Below, one piece after another: positions 8,546 to 15,469 of a stretch of DNA of 38,085 nucleotides. Position 1 is the first letter of the stretch; the number at the start of each line of letters is the position of its first letter. Position numbers and translations under genes: made by a program. Origin of the DNA: Clostridiales bacterium (GTDB lineage: Bacteria; Bacillota; Clostridia; Christensenellales; Borkfalkiaceae); contig SVIJ01000011.1 in assembly GCA_015069565.1 (NCBI GenBank), forward strand, positions 1 through 38,085, given 5' to 3'. The notes below the pieces were generated by a model. It saw only the letters and a program-made list of their open reading frames with translations, was not told where the DNA came from and made no database searches.

Positions 8546-8562
8546 CTTCAATCCATACCTGC
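8546..8562. repeat. Direct repeat copy 2 (CTTCAATCCATACCTGC)
   Basis: Second exact copy of the 17-bp repeat at 8504-8520. Together with the flanking terminator and promoter, the 313 bases between the 555-aa gene and the microprotein gene hold no other recognisable coding or RNA feature. Confidence 0.7.
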
Positions 8563-8571
8563 CCCAAGGCT

Positions 8572-8615
8572 ACAAAACGAAAAAGGCACGACCAAAAAAT
8601 GATTAGCCGCGCCTT
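8572..8615 (-). terminator. Intrinsic terminator after spoIVA-microprotein unit
   Basis: On the minus strand AAGGCGCGGC pairs with GTCGTGCCTT (10 bp, two G-U pairs), followed by TTTTCGTTTT. It lies 25 nt after the microprotein stop and closes the spoIVA transcription unit. Confidence 0.75.
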
Positions 8616-8640
8616 CCCTTTTGTTCCGCCCATTAACAAA

Positions 8641-8727
8641 TTATTCGTCGTTTTTCTTCGTTAAATCGGCAAGATATTTTGCATATTCTTCTTCCGTCAG
8701 TTTGCGTACCTTATTCTTTTTTGCCAT
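8641..8727 (-). CDS. 28-aa hydrophilic microprotein downstream of spoIVA
   Basis: A 28-codon gene with a very good ribosome site (AGGAAGGTGG, about 5 nt before ATG) starting 37 nt after the spoIVA stop and ending 25 nt before an intrinsic terminator, so it should share the spoIVA mRNA. The product begins MAKKNKVRKLTEEEYAKYLA and is highly charged: a Lys/Arg-rich head, then a predicted amphipathic helix with EEEYAKYL, then a KKNDE tail. There is no signal peptide or membrane segment. It does not resemble the known SpoIVA partners SpoVM or CmpA in sequence. Codon choice matches neighbouring genes. I infer a sporulation-linked small protein; function unknown. Confidence 0.72.
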   Translation of the reverse strand: MAKKNKVRKLTEEEYAKYLADLTKKNDE

Positions 8728-8764
8728 ACTCGCCACCTTCCTTTTCGGTCAGTATGCCCGCCTT

Positions 8765-10234
8765 TTATAAAAGTATGCACAAAAAGCTCCCCTTCCCTTC
8801 GTTGACGATTTTTCCAAGCGTTCGACGCAGCTTGCCTTTCAGCTCTTCGGGCACACCCTTGTTTTTGCCGCTGAGCTCACTCTCTAAAAGCTGCCTTACA
8901 CTGTTGCCGAATACGTTTGTTTCCCATACCTTTTCAGGCTCGGTGGCATAATCCTCCGCAAGCGATGAGCAAAAGCTTTCCCCCTGCGCTTTATCCCCAA
9001 CGATCGGCTCTACCTTGCCGCCAACGTCGATCTTCAAAATATGATAGCTTGCGCCGCCTGCCGCAAAGCGAACGCCATAGTTGCTTCCGCGCTTTACAAG
9101 CTCGGGCTTATCAAGCGTAAGATCTTCCATTTGCGGTGCTACGATGCCGTATCCCGTCGCTTCCGCTTCTTCGAACGCAGAACGAATTTTATCGTACTTT
9201 CTTCCGTCTTCCGCAAGCGCTTTTAAGCGCATCATCAACGCGCAATCGTCCGCAATATCCACGCCGCACTCATGCGACAGCGCACGGAAAAACAATCCGT
9301 CCGCCGCGCCGATCCGCACCGTCGCCACGCCTATACCTGCGTCCATATCCACGCTGATGGGATTGACGTAATCGCTTTCTTCCCCAAAGAGCGAACAAAG
9401 CAACGCGCAATCCTTCATCTTTTTTATGTTCGGCGCAACGCTTCGCAAAGCCGACATCGCACCATCCACAAACGGATTGTCTTCGGGGAGCGCCTGCAAC
9501 CACGCAGGGAACTCGATATCCAGCCGTCGAACGGGGAATTCCAAAAGCGCGGCTTGCAGCACCGCCGTCGCGCCTTCTTCCCCCATTCTTTCGACGTTGA
9601 GCGCGACCACGGGTACGCCGTATTTTTCTTCCATGCTCGCGCGCAGGCGCTCGCACGCGCTCGCGTCTACACAATTTAATAGGATCACGAACGGTTTTCC
9701 AAGCGCTTTCAGCTCCGCCGCCGCGCGCGCTTCCGCCTTTTCGTATTCCGCACGCTCAATCGGCGTAAAGCTTCCGTCCGTCGTCACAAGCACCCCGACC
9801 GTAGAGTGTTCGCGAATCACCTTTTCCGTGCCGATCGTCGCCGCTTCCGCAAGGGGGATGGGAGCATCCGACCAAGACGTTTTGACAAGGCGCGGCTGAC
9901 CGTCTTCTTCAAACCCGACCGCACCATCCACAACGTATCCCACGCAATCGACCAAGCGAACGCTTGCCTTCATGCCCTTGGGCGTGACGATTTCGGCGGC
10001 TTTTGCAGGCACGAACTTCGGCTCGGTGGTCATAATCGTCTTTCCCGACGAAGCCTGCGGCAACTCATCCGCCATCTCGGCTTTTGCGTTCTCGTCCGCA
10101 AAGGGAAGAACGAGTGTTTCCATAAAGCGGCGAATAAAGGTGGATTTTCCCGTCCGAACAGGACCTACCACCCCCAAGTAAATATCCCCGCCCGTGCGGC
10201 GCAACATATCTTCGTATACACAATAATTTTCCAT
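8765..10234 (-). CDS. spoIVA: Stage IV sporulation protein A, spore coat basement ATPase
   Basis: The 489-aa product matches SpoIVA in length (B. subtilis about 492 aa) and layout. The N-terminus has RTGGDIYLGVVGPVRTGKST, with the Walker A Lys at residue 30 as in B. subtilis; the C-terminus ends in a short hydrophobic SFLCILL like the family tail that contacts SpoVM. SpoIVA is a TRAFAC-class protein that hydrolyses ATP and polymerises on the outer forespore membrane as the base for coat and cortex assembly. I chose the ATG at 10234 because it is preceded by GGAGGT at ideal distance and because family members begin 10-15 residues before the RTGGD motif; an in-frame upstream start at 10285 would add 17 unrelated residues. 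Presence of an intact copy argues that the organism sporulates. Confidence 0.97.
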   Translation of the reverse strand: MENYCVYEDMLRRTGGDIYLGVVGPVRTGKSTFIRRFMETLVLPFADENAKAEMADELPQASSGKTIMTTEPKFVPAKAAEIVTPKGMKASVRLVDCVGYVVDGAVGFEEDGQPRLVKTSWSDAPIPLAEAATIGTEKVIREHSTVGVLVTTDGSFTPIERAEYEKAEARAAAELKALGKPFVILLNCVDASACERLRASMEEKYGVPVVALNVERMGEEGATAVLQAALLEFPVRRLDIEFPAWLQALPEDNPFVDGAMSALRSVAPNIKKMKDCALLCSLFGEESDYVNPISVDMDAGIGVATVRIGAADGLFFRALSHECGVDIADDCALMMRLKALAEDGRKYDKIRSAFEEAEATGYGIVAPQMEDLTLDKPELVKRGSNYGVRFAAGGASYHILKIDVGGKVEPIVGDKAQGESFCSSLAEDYATEPEKVWETNVFGNSVRQLLESELSGKNKGVPEELKGKLRRTLGKIVNEGKGSFLCILL

Positions 10235-10253
10235 GGCTACCTCCGTTTGTCTT

Positions 10254-10282
10254 ATTCTATGATGAAACGGCGCGGTATATGC
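10254..10282 (-). promoter_or_regulatory. Candidate sigma-E promoter of spoIVA
   Basis: On the minus strand GCATATA, 14 nt, CATAGAAT. This fits the mother-cell sigma-E pattern (-35 like KMATATW, -10 like CATACAAT, 14-15 nt apart) with one mismatch in the -10. The predicted start lies close to the spoIVA ribosome site. spoIVA is a sigma-E gene in studied sporeformers. Confidence 0.6.
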
Positions 10283-10349
10283 CAAAAAAGAGTTTTTGCC
10301 GCCTATTTGAACGTTTTTTCGATGTTTCCATCACGGGAAAAATCGTTTT

Positions 10350-10366
10350 CTATTCTATAAGAATAG
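10350..10366. promoter_or_regulatory. Operator-like palindrome abutting the nuclease -35 box
   Basis: CTATTCTATAAGAATAG: perfect 7-bp arms around ATA, ending exactly one base before the TTGCAA -35 hexamer. Such placement suits an activator or a repressor of the endonuclease gene. The regulator is not identified. Confidence 0.55.
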
Positions 10367-10395
10367 TTGCAATCTACAAAAACATGTGCTATAAT
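10367..10395 (+). promoter_or_regulatory. Sigma-A promoter of the endonuclease gene
   Basis: TTGCAA, 17-nt spacer, perfect TATAAT. The -10 box ends 6 nt before the ATG at 10402, so the predicted transcription start falls on or next to the start codon, implying a leaderless mRNA. Confidence 0.75.
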
Positions 10396-10401
10396 GAGCA
10401 T

Positions 10402-12504
10402 ATGAAACGTTTTACTAAAATTTTAACAACGGCTTTGGCGACTCTCGCCTTTGCCTGTATTCCTGCACTCACGACGGTGCGCTACTCGGCACAGCCTGCT
10501 ATCGTCGCAGACGCGGCAAGCTTTTTCACCACTACTCCCACAGGCTATAGCAAAGCTTCGGACGTTCAGTATACCACTTCGGGAAACTATGTCTACAACT
10601 GGGGCGCACGCGGCGAAGAATGCGGCTTCCTTTCTCCCAAAGCCGTTGACTTCTATACAGGTAGCAACACCTATGAAGTCTTCTCGCAAAAGAGCGGTGG
10701 TACTACGCAGTCGAATGCCAGCTCGAGCGCGCTGTACTCCGCGCTGAAAACGTTTATGACGAGCAAGCATTCTCATATAACGTCCTATGATGAAACTCGT
10801 TATCAGTATCAATACACCGATTGTACAAATGGTGGCGGAAAAATTTCTTCTTTCTATTCAGGAGATTTAATAGGTCCATCTTGGGACTCTGGAAACACAT
10901 GGAATAGGGAGCATGCTTGGCCTAGAAGTAAATGCATCAATCAAAGCAAAGCCCAAGATTCAGCAGATTTGATGACTCTACGCCCTACCTCCATAAGCGA
11001 AAACTCCTCGCGCGGGAATAAGGCATACGGCGAAAGCAGCTCTTTCTATCATCCCAACAGCGAAAGCGGTGGCAAATTTGACCTGCGTGGCGACTGTGCG
11101 CGTATCGTATTATATGGCTATACCCGCTGGGGCAACACCAGCTATATGTGGGGCTCTAACGGCGTTATGGAAAGCAAGGACGTCCTTCTCAAATGGATGC
11201 AGGAAGACCCTGTGGATACTTGGGAAATGGGTAGAAACGACGCGGTGCAGTCGATTACGGGCACGAGAAACGTGTTCGTAGACTATCCCGAATTCGCTTG
11301 GCTCCTGTTCGGCGAATCGATACCTACGGGCTTCAATACCCCTTCGGGAATTGCGAACGGCGGCTCGGTTATCCCCCCGGCGGTAGATCCCGACCTGCCC
11401 GACACGCCCGACACTCCTGACGTTCCCGAACTGCCTGCGGCAGGCTCGACACTTTCAATTGCGGACGCGCTTGCAATCGGCGGAGCAATGACGCACGATA
11501 CGACCACCGCAGGAAAGTATTACTTAACTGGTAAGGTTGCCGATATTTCCAACACGGAATACGGAAACATGCATATCCAAGATGATAACGGCAATCAGAT
11601 TTACATCTACGGTTTGTATAGCGCGGACGGCAAGACCCGCTATGACGCAATGACAACAAAGCCCAAGGTTGGCGATACCATCACCGTATATTCGGTTATC
11701 GGGAATCACAACGGTGCGCAACTGAAAAATGCTTGGATCACGAGCATCAACGGCGGCTCGACGCCCGACACCCCTGATACTCCTGATACACCCGATACGC
11801 CTGTCACTCCCCCCTCGGGCGGCGACGTCACCCTTGACGACGTGCTTGCAACCTTTGACTTCGGCGCAAACGGCTCGGCACATTTCGACGGCAACGAAAC
11901 TACTTCGAAGACCTACACAAACAACGGCTATTCTTTAAGCCTTACCAACGGCAAAAAGTTCTACGTCGGTGCATTTGACGAAAAAGGCAATTCCTGTTTA
12001 AAGCTTGGCTCAAGCAGCAATACGGGATCGTTTACCTTCACCGTTCCTTCCGACGTGGTTTCTGTCACCTTTGAAATTGCAGGATATAAAAACAAAACAA
12101 GCAAGGTGACCATCAACTCTCAAACGTACACCATTAGCGGCTCATCCAACGACGGGGAATACGATACGATTACCGTAGACACCACTAGCACGAAAACGAT
12201 TTCGGTTGCAACTGTAAGCGGCGGAACGCGTGTGATGATCAACACGATTTCTTTTATCGGCGCGGAAACGCCTGACGTACCTGATACACCTGACGTGCCC
12301 GACGTGCCCGATACACCTGTCGTTCCCGACACACCCGACACTCCTACCGACTCCACGCCTATCGGCGATTCTACGAGCAATTCTACGCCCGATATCAACG
12401 CTTCTGAAAGCGACGAAGGTTGTTCGTCGTCGGTGAACGGCATCTTTGCAAGCTCGATCCTTTGCATCGGCGCACTGTTCCTTCTCAAAAAGAAAGAAAA
12501 CTAA
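10402..12504 (+). CDS. Secreted multi-domain endonuclease I-family nuclease with C-terminal Cys/membrane anchor
   Basis: The 700-aa product begins with a signal peptide (MKRFTKILTTALATLAFACI, cleavage around 30-40). Residues about 100-330 form an endonuclease I (EndA/NucM-like, His-Me finger) domain with NREHAWPRS at 168-176 (catalytic His171), DLMTLRPT and RGNKAYG. Two further modules follow, separated by Pro-Asp-Thr linkers (DTPDTPDTPD type): an OB-fold-like domain (SIADALAIGG...GKVADISNTEYG) and a beta-sandwich-like domain (ATFDFGANG...). The end is GCSSSVNGIFASSILCIGAL plus a KKKEN basic tail, an anchor or sorting signal. No ribosome site precedes the ATG; the promoter position implies a leaderless start. 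Likely an extracellular DNase/RNase for nucleic-acid scavenging. The stretch 10780-10985 has AT-rich codons unlike the rest. Confidence 0.9.
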   Translation: MKRFTKILTTALATLAFACIPALTTVRYSAQPAIVADAASFFTTTPTGYSKASDVQYTTSGNYVYNWGARGEECGFLSPKAVDFYTGSNTYEVFSQKSGGTTQSNASSSALYSALKTFMTSKHSHITSYDETRYQYQYTDCTNGGGKISSFYSGDLIGPSWDSGNTWNREHAWPRSKCINQSKAQDSADLMTLRPTSISENSSRGNKAYGESSSFYHPNSESGGKFDLRGDCARIVLYGYTRWGNTSYMWGSNGVMESKDVLLKWMQEDPVDTWEMGRNDAVQSITGTRNVFVDYPEFAWLLFGESIPTGFNTPSGIANGGSVIPPAVDPDLPDTPDTPDVPELPAAGSTLSIADALAIGGAMTHDTTTAGKYYLTGKVADISNTEYGNMHIQDDNGNQIYIYGLYSADGKTRYDAMTTKPKVGDTITVYSVIGNHNGAQLKNAWITSINGGSTPDTPDTPDTPDTPVTPPSGGDVTLDDVLATFDFGANGSAHFDGNETTSKTYTNNGYSLSLTNGKKFYVGAFDEKGNSCLKLGSSSNTGSFTFTVPSDVVSVTFEIAGYKNKTSKVTINSQTYTISGSSNDGEYDTITVDTTSTKTISVATVSGGTRVMINTISFIGAETPDVPDTPDVPDVPDTPVVPDTPDTPTDSTPIGDSTSNSTPDINASESDEGCSSSVNGIFASSILCIGALFLLKKKEN

Positions 12505-12515
12505 CGTTTAATAGC

Positions 12516-12546
12516 AAAAGCCGCACTATTGCAGTGCGGCTTTTTT
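12516..12546 (+). terminator. Intrinsic terminator of the endonuclease gene
   Basis: AAAAGCCGCACT and AGTGCGGCTTTT form a 12-bp stem with a 5-nt loop, running into TTTTTT. It begins 11 nt after the stop codon. Confidence 0.92.
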
Positions 12547-12568
12547 CGTGCGCTTTTTCGTGCAAACC

Positions 12569-12597
12569 AACCCCCGACGGGTATTCCGTCGGGGGTT
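12569..12597. terminator. Bidirectional terminator between convergent genes
   Basis: AACCCCCGACGG-GTATT-CCGTCGGGGGTT forms a 12-bp stem readable on both strands; it is followed by CTATTT on plus and GGTTTG on minus. It separates the endonuclease from the seven-gene MoxR operon ending at 12654. Confidence 0.8.
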
Positions 12598-12653
12598 CTA
12601 TTTAGCTATTTACCCATACCGTGTATGTATCGAACAACCATTTTACAAAGCTT

Positions 12654-15434
12654 TTACGCGACAACGTACCCGTCGGGATTCATATTTTCTTGGGTGCAGG
12701 TAAACGTAGTGACGTTTCCAGTCACGTTGTTTTTCTTTTTCACAACAATGCTGCTACCGCTCACAAGAATCTCATAGCTTGTATTGTCGTCCACGAGTTC
12801 TTTTTCACCAAAGTCAAGCTGCAAGCCGCCACTCGTAGTAAAGGTATACGTACCTTCCACTTCAAACTCCGACTGTGGATCAAGGAACTTGACCGTACCC
12901 GTAAGCGTATCATTCGTTGCCGACGTGGGCGTGAAGGTCACTTCCACATTTCCATAATAATCACCATCGCTAAGCGTCACGCCTTGCTTATGAACGCCGC
13001 TAAGTAGCTTCATTTGTTCATACAAAGGATGATCGGCATTTGCATCCTTTTCTTCTTCGATGATTTCGCCGCCGACCTTGGTAAGCGCGTAGCGCGTACC
13101 GTCTCTTTCGACGTAGAGCTTGAAGGTAGCCTTATCCATCACAAGCGTTTGCGTCAAGGTTGCAACGCCGCCCGTGCGAGTGAGCACCAAACCGTTTGCA
13201 GGGCTGTAAGCATACGCATAGATAACCGAGCCTTGGTTGCGCCAGTACACGTCCACCGTACCCGTAAGGTTGCCAGAGCCTTCGTCAGGCGTGAAGGTTA
13301 CCTTATAGAGTACACGCACGCTCTCTGAAAACTTCATCGTGTATTCGTATTCACCCGAAAGAACGTTCGACAGATCGGGCAACTTCGAAACTTGTATGGT
13401 AAGTTGCGTTTTTACCGAGCTCTTTCTCGTCGACGTCAGCTCGATGGTATAAACGCCAACCTTACCGTTGAAGACGTAATCACCCGTCTTATCATCTCTA
13501 ACAAGCGTTGCGTCCGCCGCATTCGCGCTGGTGATTTCCGCCGTGAAAGAGTTATCCGCGTAGGACACGTTTGCTTCCGCATTGAACTGTACATTCATGT
13601 CTTCGTAAGTTTCCACAAGCGTCTTCGTTTCATACACTTCGCCGCTCCAAACGCTAGGTTTCAAGGACGTAGGCGTTTTGGGAATAACGTTAAAGGTGAT
13701 ATCCTTTTGAACGTCACCCATCTTAAACGTGAGCTTAAATTCACCGATTTGATACTGCGCGTTTACGCTGAGTGCATTTGCATCGGAAATATACGTCGTC
13801 ATCAAGCGCGCGTCGAAGAAATCGGCAGGCTCTTTACTATCGTTGATATAGAAGAGCGCAGGATTGAGTTCAGGGATCGCCGTTGCAGGCGTAATGTTTT
13901 GCAAGTAATAAAGATTTTGACCGCTATCCGCTTCCAGCGTGATATAGTCGGGAACAGCGACAAGCAAATCGTTCGAACCCTCCATCATAAGGTCGAAGGA
14001 AGAAATCAAAACCTTTGCAGGATCGTACGGGTTTTCCACGTTTTCGTTTTCGCATTCCGTGAATTGCGTCAACGTAATTCTATAATTATAGAACGCAGTT
14101 GCCACGGTAGGCACAGCCTTGCCGTCCGCATTTTCTTCAAACTGCGAGCTCGTGTACTTGTAGCTATACACCGTTGCACTTTCCAAGAAATCGCCTTCGC
14201 CAAGGATAAACTCGACGTTCAAACGGAAGAAATAACCGTCCGCCTTATCGTAATAGCCAAAGCTGAACGTACAAACAATCTTTTCATCTATTACTCTAAA
14301 TCTTTCGGTATAATCGCCGTTCGCATTGATGTCCCCTTCTTCTTGCAGGATGGCAATCAAGTCTTCCGCGCCATAGAAATCGACAACGCTATCCAAAATG
14401 ATCGAATTAAACTGGAAGCCTTTTACGTTCTTTGCGCTATACGCATAGTTATTCATTCTTGCTTCGCCGTTTTTTTCCACGCGCACAGAATAGGGCTCGC
14501 CGTTCGATTTGAGCATATAGTAGACGTTCGATTTATCATACTGATTATCGACGAAGAAATAGCCGTTTCTATATTCATAAGCGTTCGTTTCAGGTTCATT
14601 CCAATTTCCTTCCGTGCCGCTCGTATAGGACGTTGCGCCTGCCTTCACCAAGGATTTCGCATCCGTGAACATATCGACAAAATCGATCATATCGTACGTG
14701 TCTTCCACGTCCTTCCAGCAGATTTCACACATACCGAGCGCGTTGATATCGTGCTCTTCCTTTTCACCGATCGCGCCGCACTCGCATTCCTTCCAGTGGT
14801 GATTGCTATCTCCATTGTCGATTGTATAGCTGTGGCTCTCTACCGTTGCCGCGCCCTTTGCGCCGCATACGCATTCCAGCCAATGCTGCGCATCGTCTTT
14901 GTTCGCCTGCGTATAGTTATGCGCTTGGAAGCTGGGAACGCTCGGCGTGCCGCAATCCGCGCACACGTACCAGTGTTCCGTTTCGTCCGAGCGAAGCTCG
15001 CTGTAATCGTGTTCGGTCGAAAGCGCGCCGTATGCCTGATTACACGTTTCGCAGGTTGCCTGCGTCGTACAGGTAGCGCTACCACCCGTATGCTCCCCTT
15101 CGCTGTCCGCTTTCACGTCACCGCAAACGGAGCATTCCTGCCAGTGCTTATCTTCGTCCGACTTCCACTCATAGGAATGTTCAGGCTCTTCACCGTACGC
15201 TATACCGCAAACGTCACAAACAGCCTTTGCCGTACAGGTCGCCGTTCCGCCCGTATGCGCGCCTGCCGCTTCCTTTTCATCACAGCCGCCGCAAGCGTGC
15301 CAGTGCTCGGTGGCATTGAATTTCCACTCTGCGCCCCAGCTGTGTTCGTGCCCTATCTTCTCACCGCACCCAGCCGCAACGAGAGCCACCGCCGCCGCGA
15401 TCAAAGCGATCGCTAATTTGGTAATTCTCTTCAT
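12654..15434 (-). CDS. Large lipoprotein with five His/Cys repeats and duplicated C-terminal domains
   Basis: The 926-aa protein has a lipoprotein signal (lipobox VAAGC, Cys23). Residues about 28-240 contain five repeats built as [E/D]xHW..C..CG, the first two extended by HTGG.ATCT..A.C..C; they look like small zinc-ribbon modules. The middle (about 245-560) is unrecognised, with a beta-rich FKLTFKMGDVQKDITFNVIP segment like an Ig-type domain. At the C-terminus two segments resemble each other: both have SG[EV]..., V.FTP, LTGTV and a final [KI]LYV/ILVSG strand, suggesting a duplicated beta-barrel or lipocalin-like domain. It is the last gene of the MoxR-VWA operon, 35 nt after another lipoprotein, with AGGAGAG before the ATG. 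It is probably membrane-anchored and surface exposed; role unknown. Confidence 0.85.
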   Translation of the reverse strand: MKRITKLAIALIAAAVALVAAGCGEKIGHEHSWGAEWKFNATEHWHACGGCDEKEAAGAHTGGTATCTAKAVCDVCGIAYGEEPEHSYEWKSDEDKHWQECSVCGDVKADSEGEHTGGSATCTTQATCETCNQAYGALSTEHDYSELRSDETEHWYVCADCGTPSVPSFQAHNYTQANKDDAQHWLECVCGAKGAATVESHSYTIDNGDSNHHWKECECGAIGEKEEHDINALGMCEICWKDVEDTYDMIDFVDMFTDAKSLVKAGATSYTSGTEGNWNEPETNAYEYRNGYFFVDNQYDKSNVYYMLKSNGEPYSVRVEKNGEARMNNYAYSAKNVKGFQFNSIILDSVVDFYGAEDLIAILQEEGDINANGDYTERFRVIDEKIVCTFSFGYYDKADGYFFRLNVEFILGEGDFLESATVYSYKYTSSQFEENADGKAVPTVATAFYNYRITLTQFTECENENVENPYDPAKVLISSFDLMMEGSNDLLVAVPDYITLEADSGQNLYYLQNITPATAIPELNPALFYINDSKEPADFFDARLMTTYISDANALSVNAQYQIGEFKLTFKMGDVQKDITFNVIPKTPTSLKPSVWSGEVYETKTLVETYEDMNVQFNAEANVSYADNSFTAEITSANAADATLVRDDKTGDYVFNGKVGVYTIELTSTRKSSVKTQLTIQVSKLPDLSNVLSGEYEYTMKFSESVRVLYKVTFTPDEGSGNLTGTVDVYWRNQGSVIYAYAYSPANGLVLTRTGGVATLTQTLVMDKATFKLYVERDGTRYALTKVGGEIIEEEKDANADHPLYEQMKLLSGVHKQGVTLSDGDYYGNVEVTFTPTSATNDTLTGTVKFLDPQSEFEVEGTYTFTTSGGLQLDFGEKELVDDNTSYEILVSGSSIVVKKKNNVTGNVTTFTCTQENMNPDGYVVA

Positions 15435-15469
15435 AATACTCTCCTTTTATTGAGATTTGTTTTTATCCT

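Noticed and set aside
8504-8562. Possible CRISPR array (repeat end resembles ATTGAA-type repeats)
   Set aside because: Only two 17-bp copies, a 25-nt spacer that is itself a hairpin, and no cas genes anywhere in the window.
13392-15416. Long open frame on the plus strand opposite the 926-aa lipoprotein (and similar ones at 5035-6549, 6894-8420, 26231-28084)
   Set aside because: They are antisense to well-supported genes, rich in Arg/His/Cys/Phe, lack ribosome sites and domains; they arise from the codon bias of the real strand.
15435-15469. The two neighbouring lipoprotein genes as one frameshifted gene
   Set aside because: Each has its own lipobox, ribosome site and stop; they are separate genes.
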